Part shown: in pieces, positions 44,708 through 53,251 of the stretch
Position numbering within the stretch: the first letter of the stretch is position 1
How the letters are laid out: each line of letters opens with the position of its first letter
Assembly (NCBI RefSeq): GCF_000833025.1
Contig: NZ_CP010817.1
Location: forward strand, 992,001 to 1,056,000
Direction of reading: 5' to 3'
Source of the DNA: Myroides profundi
GTDB taxonomy: Bacteria; Bacteroidota; Bacteroidia; Flavobacteriales; Flavobacteriaceae
DNA length: 64,000 nucleotides
Notes under the pieces: model-generated
Database searches by the model: none
The model's input: the letters and a program-made list of their open reading frames with translations, nothing else
What the model was told of the DNA's origin: nothing
Translations under genes and position numbers: made by a program

Positions 44708-45403
44708 ATGTTAGAAATCCTTTACCAAGACGAGTATATAGTAGCGATTAATAAGCCACGTGATTTATTAGTACACAAATCTTTTATAGCAAGCGACATC
44801 CAGGAGTATGCTATCCAGATCTTAAGAGATCAGATAGGGCAGTATGTGTATCCTGTACATCGCTTAGACAGAAAGACATCAGGCGTATTATTGTTTGCTT
44901 TGGATAAAGAGATTCTAAAACAGCTTAATGATGACTTTGCTACCCGTAGTGTAGAGAAGAAGTATATCGCTATCGTGAGAGGATATACGATAGATGAAGA
45001 GACAATTGATTATGCTCTAACGAACGACAATGGTCAAGTACAGAAAGCAAAAACATATTACAAAACCTTGCAGAGAGTAGAGATAGAAATGCCATTTGGT
45101 AAGCATTTGACTTCTCGTTATTCTTTGGTAGAAGCTTATCCTGAGACAGGAAGGCAACACCAATTGCGCAAGCATTTTAAACATATCTTTCACCCTATTC
45201 TAGGGAGTCGTCCACATGGCTGTAATAAGCAGAATAAGCTTTGGCTTGATACACATGGATTAGGAGCAATGTTATTACATGCTTTAGAACTGAAATTTAC
45301 ACACCCTGTTACAAAAGAAACTATCGAACTTAGAGCAACTATCGATGAGCAGTATCGTAAGTATAACGCTGTACTAGGCTTTGACTTAGAACAATATTAT
45401 TAG
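44708..45403 (+). CDS. truC: tRNA pseudouridine synthase C-like (RluA family)
   Basis: A 231-residue RluA-family enzyme. It starts MLEILYQDEYIVAINKP, nearly the same as E. coli TruC, which modifies U65 of tRNAs. The catalytic Asp is in PVHRLDRKTSGVLLF, and YPETGRQHQLRKHFKH is the family's RNA-binding and structural motif. The open frame continues upstream to a TTG at 44678, but the promoter -7 element lies between, so the ATG at 44708 is preferred. It stands alone, with the 124-bp repeat array immediately downstream. Confidence 0.9.
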   Translation: MLEILYQDEYIVAINKPRDLLVHKSFIASDIQEYAIQILRDQIGQYVYPVHRLDRKTSGVLLFALDKEILKQLNDDFATRSVEKKYIAIVRGYTIDEETIDYALTNDNGQVQKAKTYYKTLQRVEIEMPFGKHLTSRYSLVEAYPETGRQHQLRKHFKHIFHPILGSRPHGCNKQNKLWLDTHGLGAMLLHALELKFTHPVTKETIELRATIDEQYRKYNAVLGFDLEQYY

Positions 45404-45404
45404 G

Positions 45405-46396
45405 TTGACAGTTAACTGTGTACATTACGCCTACTATATAAAGTAGAGACGCATATCTTGCGTGTCACAGTAAATAAGATAATAGTGTTATAAAGACTCA
45501 AAATCAGGAGACTTTGCATAACGAGAGATTAACAGTTAACAGTGTATATTACGCCACTACATAAAGTAGAGACGCATATCTTGCGTGTCCACAGTAAATA
45601 AGATACTAGTGTTATAAAGCCTCAAAGTCAGGAGACTTTGCGTAGCGAGAGATTAACAGTTAACTGTGTATATTACGCCTACTATATAAAGTAGAGACGC
45701 ATATCTTGCGTGTCACAGTAAATAAGATAATAGTGTTATAAAGACTCAAAATCAGGAGACTTTGCATAACGAGAGATTAACAGTTAACAGTGTATATTAC
45801 GCCACTACATAAAGTAGAGACGCATATCTTGCGTGTCCACAGGAAATAAGATACTAGTGTTATAAAGCCTCAAAGTCAGGAGACTTTGCGTAGCGAGAGA
45901 TTAACAGTTAACTCTGTATATTACGCCTACTATATAAAGGAGAGACGCATATCTTGCGTGTCCACAGGAAATAAGATACTAGTGTTATAAAGACTCAAAA
46001 TCAGGAGACTTTGCATAACGAGAGATTAACAGTTAACAGTGTATATTACGCCACTGCATAACGAGAGATTAACAGTTAACAGTGTATATTACGCCACTAC
46101 ATAAAGTAGAGACGCATATCTTGCGTGTCACAGTAAATAAGATACTAGTGTTATAAAGCCTCAAAGTCAGGAGACTTTGCGTAGCGAGAGATTAACAGTT
46201 AACTGTGTATATTACGCCCACTATATAAAGTAGAGACGCAATATTTTGCGTGTCACAGTTAATGTTTACAGAACATGTCACAGGTTACAAATCACCCCAA
46301 CATAAAGTAGAGACGCAATATCTTGCGTGTCAGAGTAAGTAAGATAATAGTTTATAAAAGCTCAAAGTCAGGATACTTTACAGCGAGATATGATAG
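45405..46396. repeat. Tandem array, 124-bp period, alternating A/B units
   Basis: GAGATTAACAGTTAAC recurs at 45525, 45649, 45773, 45897 and 46022 (124-125 bp spacing), with a short truncated unit near 46060 and a further copy at 46188. Units alternate between type A (AAAATCAGGAGACTTTGCATAA) split here as AAAATCAGG..TTTGCATAAC, and type B with AAAGTCAGG..TTTGCGTAGC, giving a 248-bp higher-order period. Each unit has dyads CAGTTAACTG, GACGCA-TGCGTGTC and, in type B, CAAAGTC-AGGA-GACTTTG. At 46230-46275 a unit is fused to sequence of the 27-kb array. Non-coding; no unique spacers. Confidence 0.9.
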
Positions 46397-46427
46397 ACTA
46401 AACAGTATAACAATATCACAAAAAACA

Positions 46428-47669
46428 TTACTCATATCTCAATGCTTCCACAGGATCTAGCTTAGCAGCTTTCATCGCAGGGTATAGCCCTGATATTATC
46501 GCAACAATAAAGGTAGTAGTAAAAGCAGCTATGATAGCTGTCCACGGCACAGTAAAACTAAAGCTCATGACTTGGGCTAAAGCATAAGCAGTTAGGATAC
46601 CAAGTAGAGTCCCTAATAGCCCACCTAACTGACCAATGATGATCGTTTCAGTAAAGAACTGTATCGCTATTGTTTTCTTTTTAGCACCTAGAGATTTGCG
46701 TACACCTATCTCACGAGTACGTTCAGTGACAGATACGAGCATGATATTCATCAGTGCTATAGACGACCCTAGTATTGTGATTAGACCGATTACCCAGGCT
46801 GCTACATTCAGCATATTTACCTGTTTCATCATAGAGCGTATCAAATCATCACTGCGTTCGATACCAAAATTAGAAGGTTGAGCAGGAGTTAGTTTTCTGA
46901 TATTTCTAAAGTCTATAGTAGCCTGATCTATGGCTTGATTAAGTAAGTTATCTTGTAATAGACCTATTTTGATATCATAGTTACCATGTGCAGTATTAAA
47001 TATAGAACGAGCAATCTTTATCGGGATAAAGATTCGTTGGTCTTCATTTTGACCAAAAGTACTTCCTTGCTCTTTCAGCATTCCTATTATTCTAAACTTA
47101 TACCCTCGAATAGAGATAATCTGACTTATCGGATTCTGATCTTTAAACATCTTTTTAGAAAAGTCAGAACCGATAACACATACGAAGTGATCATTAGCAA
47201 TATCAGTATAGCTAAAGTTTCTACCCTCCGTGACAGTTAATCCACTATTGGATAAGTAGTTTTCATCACATCCGATAATAGGGATTTCAGGATCTGTTTT
47301 CATGAAGTCATTTTTGACTTCGATATTCGAGGCAGCGTTAAAAGACAGAGACACATTAGTGAAAGGAAACAAAAACTCTCTTTTAAATGCCTGTGCTTCA
47401 TTATAAGTAATAACAGGATTAACCTTTTGTACAGACTTATTCTTAGCCATTCTGTCTGCGACATCGTATCTCAATATCGTAAATGTATTTGCTCCCATAG
47501 AGGCAAAGTCATCTAATATTGTATTGCGAAGAGCAGATACTACAGCTAATATTCCTACTAATGCCCATATACCGATTGCTATGATAAACACAGTGATACA
47601 AGTACGGAGTATTTGACTCTTAATACTTGTCAAGGCGATTCTCATGTTTTCGATTCCGATTTTAAACAT
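46428..47669 (-). CDS. ABC transporter permease, MacB/FtsX type
   Basis: A 413-residue MacB-like permease: one N-terminal membrane helix (TCITVFIIAIGIWALVGILAV), a periplasmic MacB-PCD domain (about residues 50-270) and three C-terminal helices of the FtsX domain, with the cytoplasmic coupling motif ERTREIGVRKSLGAKKKTI between helices 2 and 3. The C-terminus PAMKAAKLDPVEALRYE is diagnostic. The ATG at 47669 (MFKIGIENMRIAL) is preferred over the one at 47735, whose extra residues are Tyr/Asn-rich and unlike the family. The matching ATPase gene is not adjacent. Confidence 0.9.
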   Translation of the reverse strand: MFKIGIENMRIALTSIKSQILRTCITVFIIAIGIWALVGILAVVSALRNTILDDFASMGANTFTILRYDVADRMAKNKSVQKVNPVITYNEAQAFKREFLFPFTNVSLSFNAASNIEVKNDFMKTDPEIPIIGCDENYLSNSGLTVTEGRNFSYTDIANDHFVCVIGSDFSKKMFKDQNPISQIISIRGYKFRIIGMLKEQGSTFGQNEDQRIFIPIKIARSIFNTAHGNYDIKIGLLQDNLLNQAIDQATIDFRNIRKLTPAQPSNFGIERSDDLIRSMMKQVNMLNVAAWVIGLITILGSSIALMNIMLVSVTERTREIGVRKSLGAKKKTIAIQFFTETIIIGQLGGLLGTLLGILTAYALAQVMSFSFTVPWTAIIAAFTTTFIVAIISGLYPAMKAAKLDPVEALRYE

Positions 47670-47816
47670 ATAGTAGTAGGAGTAATTAATATAGTTGCTA
47701 GAAGTAAAAATACACAAAAAAAGTTTAAACCTCACAGTTATCTTCTTTTCTTAAAATAAGTGACAAATACTCATACTTACCCCTCTGATTCAATAGGAGG
47801 ATTTTAAAAAAAGTAG

Positions 47817-47824
47817 TAGTTTTG
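47817..47824 (+). promoter_or_regulatory. Putative promoter -7 element for hisS
   Basis: TAGTTTTG fits TAnnTTTG, 31 nt before the hisS ATG. Confidence 0.5.
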
Positions 47825-47855
47825 TCTAATAATAATACATAAAAATTAATTAGAG

Positions 47856-49226
47856 ATGGCAAAGAAACCTGGAATTCCAAAAGGTACAAGAGACTTTTCT
47901 CCAACAGAAGTAGCAAGAAGACAATACATCATGCAGACTATCCGACATGGATTTGAGAAATTTGGATTCCATCCCATCGAGACTCCTTCTTTCGAAAACC
48001 TTGATACTCTACTTGGTAAGTATGGTGAAGAGGGTGATCGTTTAATTTTTAAGATTTTAAACTCAGGTGATTACTTAAGTAAAGTAGACGAGACTGTATT
48101 AGAGAGTAAGAATAGTTTAAAACTAACGAGTCAGATCTCTGAGAAGGCATTGCGTTATGACTTGACTGTGCCTTTTGCACGTTATGTAGTAATGCACCAG
48201 AATGAGTTAGACTTCCCTTTTAAACGTTACCAAATGCAACCTGTATGGCGTGCAGACCGTCCACAGAAAGGTAGATATAGAGAGTTCTATCAGTGTGATG
48301 CTGATGTGATCGGATCTAAATCACTGTGGCAAGAGGTAGAGTTTGTTACTTTATATGACAGAGTATTCACTGCATTAGGAGTAAATGGAGTAACTATAAA
48401 ACTAAACAATAGAAAAATATTAGCAGGTATTGCTGAGGTGATTGATGCAAGTGATAAGTTAATTGACTTTACTGTAGCTCTTGATAAACTGGATAAAATC
48501 GGGGAAGAAGGAGTGAGAAAAGAGATGAATGAAAAGGGTATTACTACAGAAGCTATTGATAAAGTAAAAGCATTGTTTAACTTCACAGGTACTTTTGAAG
48601 AGAAATTAGCGAAACTACGTGTGATGCTAGCGTCATCAGAAGAAGGATTAAAAGGAGTAGAAGAGTTAGCATTCGTAGGAAGAGAAGTAGCGCTTATCGG
48701 GCTACAGACAGCGAAGCTAAACTTAGATGTGACTTTAGCTAGAGGACTTAATTACTATACAGGAGCGATCTTTGAGATTGGAGCACCTGAGACAGTACAG
48801 CTTGGTTCTATAGGTGGAGGTGGTCGTTATGATGACCTTACAGGTATCTTCGGACTTAAAGATATGAGCGGGGTAGGTATTTCGTTCGGTTTAGACCGTA
48901 TCTATTTAGTGATGGAAGAGTTAAATCTATTCCCAGAGACAGTAAGTGCATCTTCTAAAGTGATGTTCTTAAATATGGGAGAAGAAGAGATGAGCTATGG
49001 AGTACAAGCAGTGATGAAGCTAAGAGATGCTGGTATCCGTACAGAAGTTTACCCTGATAAAGCTAAAGTAGGTAAGCAATTCCAGTTCGCAGATAAGAAA
49101 GGAATTCCTTATGCAGTGTTAGTAGGATCTCAAGAAATGGCAGATCAGAAATATACACTAAAAGAATTAACATCAGGTGAGCAGGAGGTATTATCATTAG
49201 AAGAGCTGATTGCTAAATTAAAATAA
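47856..49226 (+). CDS. hisS: Histidine--tRNA ligase
   Basis: A 456-residue class II aminoacyl-tRNA synthetase. The start KPGIPKGTRDFSPTE and motif 2 region RPQKGRYREFYQCDADVIG are typical of HisRS. LARGLNYYTGAIFEI and GSIGGGGRYDDL carry the histidine-specific signatures, and GVGISFGLDRIY is motif 3. An anticodon-binding domain occupies the last 100 residues. The length is normal for the Bacteroidota form. It has its own promoter and is followed by a terminator at 49251. Confidence 0.97.
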   Translation: MAKKPGIPKGTRDFSPTEVARRQYIMQTIRHGFEKFGFHPIETPSFENLDTLLGKYGEEGDRLIFKILNSGDYLSKVDETVLESKNSLKLTSQISEKALRYDLTVPFARYVVMHQNELDFPFKRYQMQPVWRADRPQKGRYREFYQCDADVIGSKSLWQEVEFVTLYDRVFTALGVNGVTIKLNNRKILAGIAEVIDASDKLIDFTVALDKLDKIGEEGVRKEMNEKGITTEAIDKVKALFNFTGTFEEKLAKLRVMLASSEEGLKGVEELAFVGREVALIGLQTAKLNLDVTLARGLNYYTGAIFEIGAPETVQLGSIGGGGRYDDLTGIFGLKDMSGVGISFGLDRIYLVMEELNLFPETVSASSKVMFLNMGEEEMSYGVQAVMKLRDAGIRTEVYPDKAKVGKQFQFADKKGIPYAVLVGSQEMADQKYTLKELTSGEQEVLSLEELIAKLK

Positions 49227-49250
49227 CGAATAGTTTATTTTGAAATATAG

Positions 49251-49283
49251 AAGGTATGTGTTTACTTACACATACCTTTTTTT
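49251..49283 (+). terminator. Terminator after hisS, abutting next gene
   Basis: An 11-bp perfect stem (49251-49261 with 49268-49278) followed by T-run. The next ATG follows directly after the T-run, at 49284. Confidence 0.82.
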
Positions 49284-49685
49284 ATGCCTATGAAGAAGAA
49301 GCTAAGAACATTAAGAGTAAATAACTCGGAGTATCTATATAGTATAGGAGTTACTTATATCGCTGATACAGAGGAGAGCATTTTCATTATGCGCATCTTT
49401 GTAGATAAGTATAGTAAGTATGCTTTACTCGTTCACTTCCGTGTGTTAGATGACTATTATGTAGGTAATCCACTTAATCATAGTGTGCTATTATATAATA
49501 CAGCGTTAGAAAAAGAAATAGTGGTGAATTTAAATAGACCATTATTTATCCGTTTAGCCTTAGATTATGGATTAGAACAAGGGTGGAAGCCAACACAAGA
49601 AAGACTAGAGTTAGATGGTTTAGCTCTATTAGTACAGCATGGTTATCAGATTGATAAGCTATTAAAAAAGACTTATAGTAAATAA
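49284..49685 (+). CDS. Hypothetical protein
   Basis: A 133-residue protein with a basic start (MPMKKKLRTLRVNNSEYLYS) and mixed alpha/beta character, no signal peptide or membrane helix, and no motif I recognise. Two ATG codons, 49284 and 49290, are possible; both lie right against the hisS terminator. With no promoter in the T-run, expression may rely on read-through of that terminator. The C-terminal half (DGLALLVQHGYQIDKLLKKTYSK) is helical. A cytoplasmic protein of unknown role. Confidence 0.6.
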   Translation: MPMKKKLRTLRVNNSEYLYSIGVTYIADTEESIFIMRIFVDKYSKYALLVHFRVLDDYYVGNPLNHSVLLYNTALEKEIVVNLNRPLFIRLALDYGLEQGWKPTQERLELDGLALLVQHGYQIDKLLKKTYSK

Positions 49686-49763
49686 GGTGATATTACTCAT
49701 CTTTTAATTGTTGTAATTCCGTAATTTTAAGCTTGCAATACATTAATAATATTTCAATAAGAT

Positions 49764-50570
49764 ATGGGAAGTAAAAAACTAGGTAATAACCCGAAGATGA
49801 TGATGTTTAGATTGTTATTTGAACAGAAGCCATCTATAGACCTACAAGCAGTATTAGAAGAATTAAAACAAGTGTTTCCTAATGTAACCTTTGCAAAAGA
49901 GGCTAATGTGTTTACTTTCCCTGATTGTGAAGTAGAGTTCGAAGAGGGTATTGTGCCTGCGCAGTGTGTCGTGATGCATGCAGAGGATGACAGTGTTAAG
50001 AAGATTGACCAGAAATATACAGAACAGAATTGGCATTGGGAAGAGGGAGCAGAGGTATTGAAGAATTGTCAATATGAGGTGTTAGTGACTGATTTTTTGA
50101 GTAGAAGTTTAGAGCCTCGCATACGTATTGTATTAATGCAGCAGATGCTTTTTGCGATGGCTAAAGTAGCTCAGCCTACTATCATTGTTTCTGAGCACGG
50201 TGAGAAGTTGATTGATCCAGAAGTATTTATGAGAGACTGTCTAGATCCTAACTACGTTGCATTAGACTTAATGATCAATGTTCGTTTATATAATGTGAAT
50301 CAGCCAGAGTATGGAAGCCTGTTAATGGATACAGTAGGGTTACATGCGTTAGGTATTTCTGATTTTCAGTTTTTCTTTGATGATGATACGATAGTGAATG
50401 AGGTAGCAGGTCGTCTATGGGACTATGCTTATTATTTAATGGAAGCAGGGGATGTCATAGAAGATGGAAATACAATAGAAGGGTTTGAGCCAGGGAGCAA
50501 ATGGACTTGTCATAAGGAGTTCTCTTCATCTCAACCTAGAAGAACAGTGATCAATGTAGTCATGAGTTAG
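49764..50570 (+). CDS. DUF4261 domain-containing protein
   Basis: A 268-residue cytoplasmic protein. The segment near residue 180 (VRLYNVNQPEYGSLLMDTVGLHALGISDFQFFF) matches my recollection of DUF4261, with its MDT.GL.ALG..D.Q signature. The N-terminal half binds no obvious cofactor. It is followed by a weak terminator at 50617 and starts 78 nt after the hypothetical gene upstream, so it may have its own promoter. The function of the family is unknown. Confidence 0.7.
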   Translation: MGSKKLGNNPKMMMFRLLFEQKPSIDLQAVLEELKQVFPNVTFAKEANVFTFPDCEVEFEEGIVPAQCVVMHAEDDSVKKIDQKYTEQNWHWEEGAEVLKNCQYEVLVTDFLSRSLEPRIRIVLMQQMLFAMAKVAQPTIIVSEHGEKLIDPEVFMRDCLDPNYVALDLMINVRLYNVNQPEYGSLLMDTVGLHALGISDFQFFFDDDTIVNEVAGRLWDYAYYLMEAGDVIEDGNTIEGFEPGSKWTCHKEFSSSQPRRTVINVVMS

Positions 50571-50616
50571 TCAGAAAAGTAGACACTTACAATTGAATAT
50601 ATATAATTGAACCTTG

Positions 50617-50655
50617 AGGAGTAATAGTTTTAAAAAGATTATTGCTCCTTTTTTG
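50617..50655 (+). terminator. Terminator after DUF4261 gene
   Basis: A stem of about 9-10 bp with a wobble pair (50617-50626 with 50640-50649), long loop and T-run. Confidence 0.65.
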
Positions 50656-50747
50656 TTTATGTATAAGAATAAGATGATACAGGGATTGTAGGAATTATAA
50701 CACATTGTCGCTTATACATCTCTTTTTAGGAATAAATAGTAGACGAT

Positions 50748-50811
50748 ATAGAGGAATCTATAATAGATAGTATTTATGATAAATAGTACCTATGATAGAA
50801 TAAAATCTATC
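50748..50811 (+). promoter_or_regulatory. Cluster of ATAG/CTAT half-sites upstream of catalase (OxyR-like)
   Basis: ATAG/CTAT pairs occur at 50748-50761 (ATAG-6-CTAT), 50783-50793 and 50795-50810 (ATAG-8-CTAT), with extra ATAG at 50763-50770. E. coli OxyR sites are built from ATAG-7-CTAT. The spacing is imperfect, so this is only a candidate operator. Confidence 0.35.
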
Positions 50812-50846
50812 GTTCGTAAAGACTGACGTACCGTTGAGGGGCATAA

Positions 50847-50854
50847 TATATTTG
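50847..50854 (+). promoter_or_regulatory. Putative promoter -7 element for catalase
   Basis: TATATTTG fits TAnnTTTG, 39 nt before the ATG and about 36 bp downstream of the ATAG/CTAT cluster. Confidence 0.5.
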
Positions 50855-50893
50855 TGATGTAAAGAAAAAATCTAAACAACAAATATTAATTTT

Positions 50894-52417
50894 ATGCTTA
50901 AACGTAGTTTTTTGATATCTGCATTAGTAGTATCATCTTTTATTCAAGCTCAAGTTTTGACTACGAATACAGGTAACCCTGTAGGAAGTAATCAACATTC
51001 TAAAACCATTGGTAATAATGGACAAGTATTATTAGAAGACATCCATTTAATAGAGAAGTTAGCAGCTTTTGACAGAGAGCGTATTCCTGAGAGAGTAGTA
51101 CACGCTCGTGGAGCTGGAGCTTTCGGAGAGTTTGTAGCGAGTGCTGATTTTTCGGATGTGACGATGGCAGACTTTTTATCACAAGCAGGTAAGACAACGC
51201 CTGTGATGGTAAGATTCTCTACTGTGACACATCAGCAAGGGTCACCAGAGACGTATAGAGACCCACGTGGTTTTGCGGTAAAGTTCTATACAGAGCAAGG
51301 TAACTATGACTTAGTCGGAAATAACCTTCCGGTATTCTTTATCAGAGATGCGATTAAGTTCCCTGATATGGTACACGCTTTTAAACCGTCTCCTTTGACT
51401 AATGGGGCATCAGATCCGAATAGAGTATTTGACTTCTTTTCTAATTTGCCAGAATCTACTCATATGTTTACTTGGCTGTTCTCTGATTATGGTATACCAG
51501 CTAACTTTAGACAGATGGAAGGGAATGGAGTACACGCGTATAAATGGATGAATGATAAAGGAGAAGTAACGTATGTAAAGTATAAATGGGTACCTCGTCA
51601 GGAGATTAAAAACCTGACACAAGAAGAGGCTAACGCTATCCAAGCAACTTCAGTAGAGCATGCGACTTTAGACTTATATCACGCAATAGATAGAGGTGAT
51701 TATCCTATCTGGGACTTATATGTACAGATGTTAAAGAGAGAAGACTTTGATGCCTTAGACTTTAATCCTGTAGATGTAACGAAGATTTGGCCAGCTGAGA
51801 TCGCGAAGTCTGTAAAAGTAGGTACAATGACATTAAAGGCTAATCCTACGAACTACTTCCAACAGGTAGAACAAGCTGCCTTTGCACCTAGTACATTAGT
51901 GCCTGGTATAGAGCCTTCTGAGGATAAACTGTTACAAGGAAGATTATTCTCTTATGCCGATACACAACGTCACCGTTTAACAGGGAATTTCCAACAAATA
52001 CCTGTTAATGCACCTAAGAATACAGCGACTACTTATAACCAGAATGGGTATATGTCTACACATGTACAGTCTGGTGATGTGAACTATCAGCCATCTACTA
52101 ATAAACCTGAAGTAGTAGATAATGCTAAGTTTATGTACTCTAAGTCTGAGTTCTTTAAACCTGTTAGTACTACACAGCATGTGATAGATAAGGAGAATAA
52201 CTTTAAACAAGCTGGTGATCTATATCGCTCGTTCTCTAAAAAAGATCAAGATAATTTAATCAAGAATTTGAGTGGAGCATTTAAGACGATTAAGAATAAG
52301 GTGATTGTACATAAGATGATTGCTTATTTTTATCAAGCTGATAAAGAATATGGTACGCGTCTATTAAAAGCAGTAGATATGAAGCTAGATGAGATTAAAC
52401 CTTATTTAGTTCAATAA
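50894..52417 (+). CDS. Exported monofunctional catalase
   Basis: A 507-residue haem catalase preceded by a clear signal peptide (FLISALVVSSFIQAQ, cleavage near residue 20), so it should act in the periplasm. The catalytic His is His70 in ERVVHARGAGAFGEF, the distal Asn is in VGNNLPVFFIRD (143/144), and the haem-ligand Tyr is in RLFSYADTQRHRL. Short subunit (no C-terminal flavodoxin-like domain), clade of about 480-residue catalases. The next gene, 200 nt downstream, encodes an exported ankyrin-repeat protein, a pairing known from other bacteria where the ankyrin protein supports haem loading of catalase. Confidence 0.95.
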   Translation: MLKRSFLISALVVSSFIQAQVLTTNTGNPVGSNQHSKTIGNNGQVLLEDIHLIEKLAAFDRERIPERVVHARGAGAFGEFVASADFSDVTMADFLSQAGKTTPVMVRFSTVTHQQGSPETYRDPRGFAVKFYTEQGNYDLVGNNLPVFFIRDAIKFPDMVHAFKPSPLTNGASDPNRVFDFFSNLPESTHMFTWLFSDYGIPANFRQMEGNGVHAYKWMNDKGEVTYVKYKWVPRQEIKNLTQEEANAIQATSVEHATLDLYHAIDRGDYPIWDLYVQMLKREDFDALDFNPVDVTKIWPAEIAKSVKVGTMTLKANPTNYFQQVEQAAFAPSTLVPGIEPSEDKLLQGRLFSYADTQRHRLTGNFQQIPVNAPKNTATTYNQNGYMSTHVQSGDVNYQPSTNKPEVVDNAKFMYSKSEFFKPVSTTQHVIDKENNFKQAGDLYRSFSKKDQDNLIKNLSGAFKTIKNKVIVHKMIAYFYQADKEYGTRLLKAVDMKLDEIKPYLVQ

Positions 52418-52563
52418 TAGATATAGTATAAACAAAGATTCAGCATAGATACATTATCTACTCTATATGGCCCCACATCATATTTTATCAAGAGTATAGA
52501 AGAACAGATTTAGGTACAAGCTTATATTTTTATATTATTTACTTTCTACCATTGTTCTGTACC

Positions 52564-52571
52564 TAGATTTG
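52564..52571 (+). promoter_or_regulatory. Putative promoter -7 element for ankyrin gene
   Basis: TAGATTTG fits TAnnTTTG and suggests the ankyrin gene can be transcribed independently of the catalase. Confidence 0.4.
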
Positions 52572-52617
52572 CATCTATGGATATGTATTTGTGTTGAATC
52601 TATTTTTAGTGTTAGTG

Positions 52618-53130
52618 ATGAAACAATGGATGATAGTAGGACTGTTGTTATGTAGTGTTCATATTAGTTTTGGACAAGATATATTTACAGCCGCAAGAGA
52701 GAATAATACAGAGGAGGTAAAGCAGTTGATCAGTCAAAAGATAGATTTAAATCAAGTCAATGATCGTTCTTTTACTCCCTTAACGATAGCAGTGTATAAC
52801 GATAGTAAGGAGGTAGTGAAGGTACTACTAGAAGCAGGGGTAGACCTAGAGAAACAAGATGCTATGGGCAATACAGCTTTGATAGGAGCTGTGTTTAAAA
52901 AGAATTTGACTTTGGTTAATTGGTTATTAGAGTCAGGTGCAGATGTCAATAGAAGGAATAGTAATGAGGCTAGTCCTCTTATTTTTGCAGTAACTTTTGG
53001 GACTACTGATATTGTAGGTGCTTTACTAAAGGCAGGTGCAGATAAGACAGTAAAAGATAACAGAGGAAAGACAGCATTAGACCATGCCGTATTACAAGAT
53101 AATAAAGAGATGATCTCACTCTTACAGTAA
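52618..53130 (+). CDS. Exported ankyrin-repeat protein (catalase partner)
   Basis: A 170-residue protein: signal peptide (WMIVGLLLCSVHISFGQ) and four to five ankyrin repeats, for example RSFTPLTIAVYNDSKEVVKV, GNTALIGAVFKKNLTLVNWL, ASPLIFAVTFGTTDIVGALL and GKTALDHAVLQDNKEMISLL. The open frame begins at a GTG at 52591, but the ATG at 52618 (MKQWMIVG) gives the better signal peptide. It is downstream of an exported catalase, like AnkB beside KatB in Pseudomonas and the Campylobacter ankyrin protein beside KatA. It probably helps catalase maturation or haem supply in the periplasm. Confidence 0.88.
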   Translation: MKQWMIVGLLLCSVHISFGQDIFTAARENNTEEVKQLISQKIDLNQVNDRSFTPLTIAVYNDSKEVVKVLLEAGVDLEKQDAMGNTALIGAVFKKNLTLVNWLLESGADVNRRNSNEASPLIFAVTFGTTDIVGALLKAGADKTVKDNRGKTALDHAVLQDNKEMISLLQ

Positions 53131-53149
53131 AGAATAAGGGTTTAATCCT

Positions 53150-53200
53150 AAGCGAACAATTACTTTTTAAATAGTAGAAAAGTAATTGTTCGCTTTTTTA
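53150..53200 (+). terminator. Long-stem terminator
   Basis: An 18-bp perfect stem (53150-53167 with 53178-53195) and T-run after the ankyrin gene. Confidence 0.9.
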
Positions 53201-53251
53201 TTTTTAATTGTATTTTTATCATTCGTATTAGAATAAAAAAAGTAAGGAGAT

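Noticed and set aside
46986..47240. Plus-strand ORF inside the ABC permease
   Set aside because: Antisense shadow with no domain features.
48290..48586. 98-residue minus-strand ORF inside hisS
   Set aside because: Antisense shadow of a conserved synthetase; low-complexity Ser/Leu composition.
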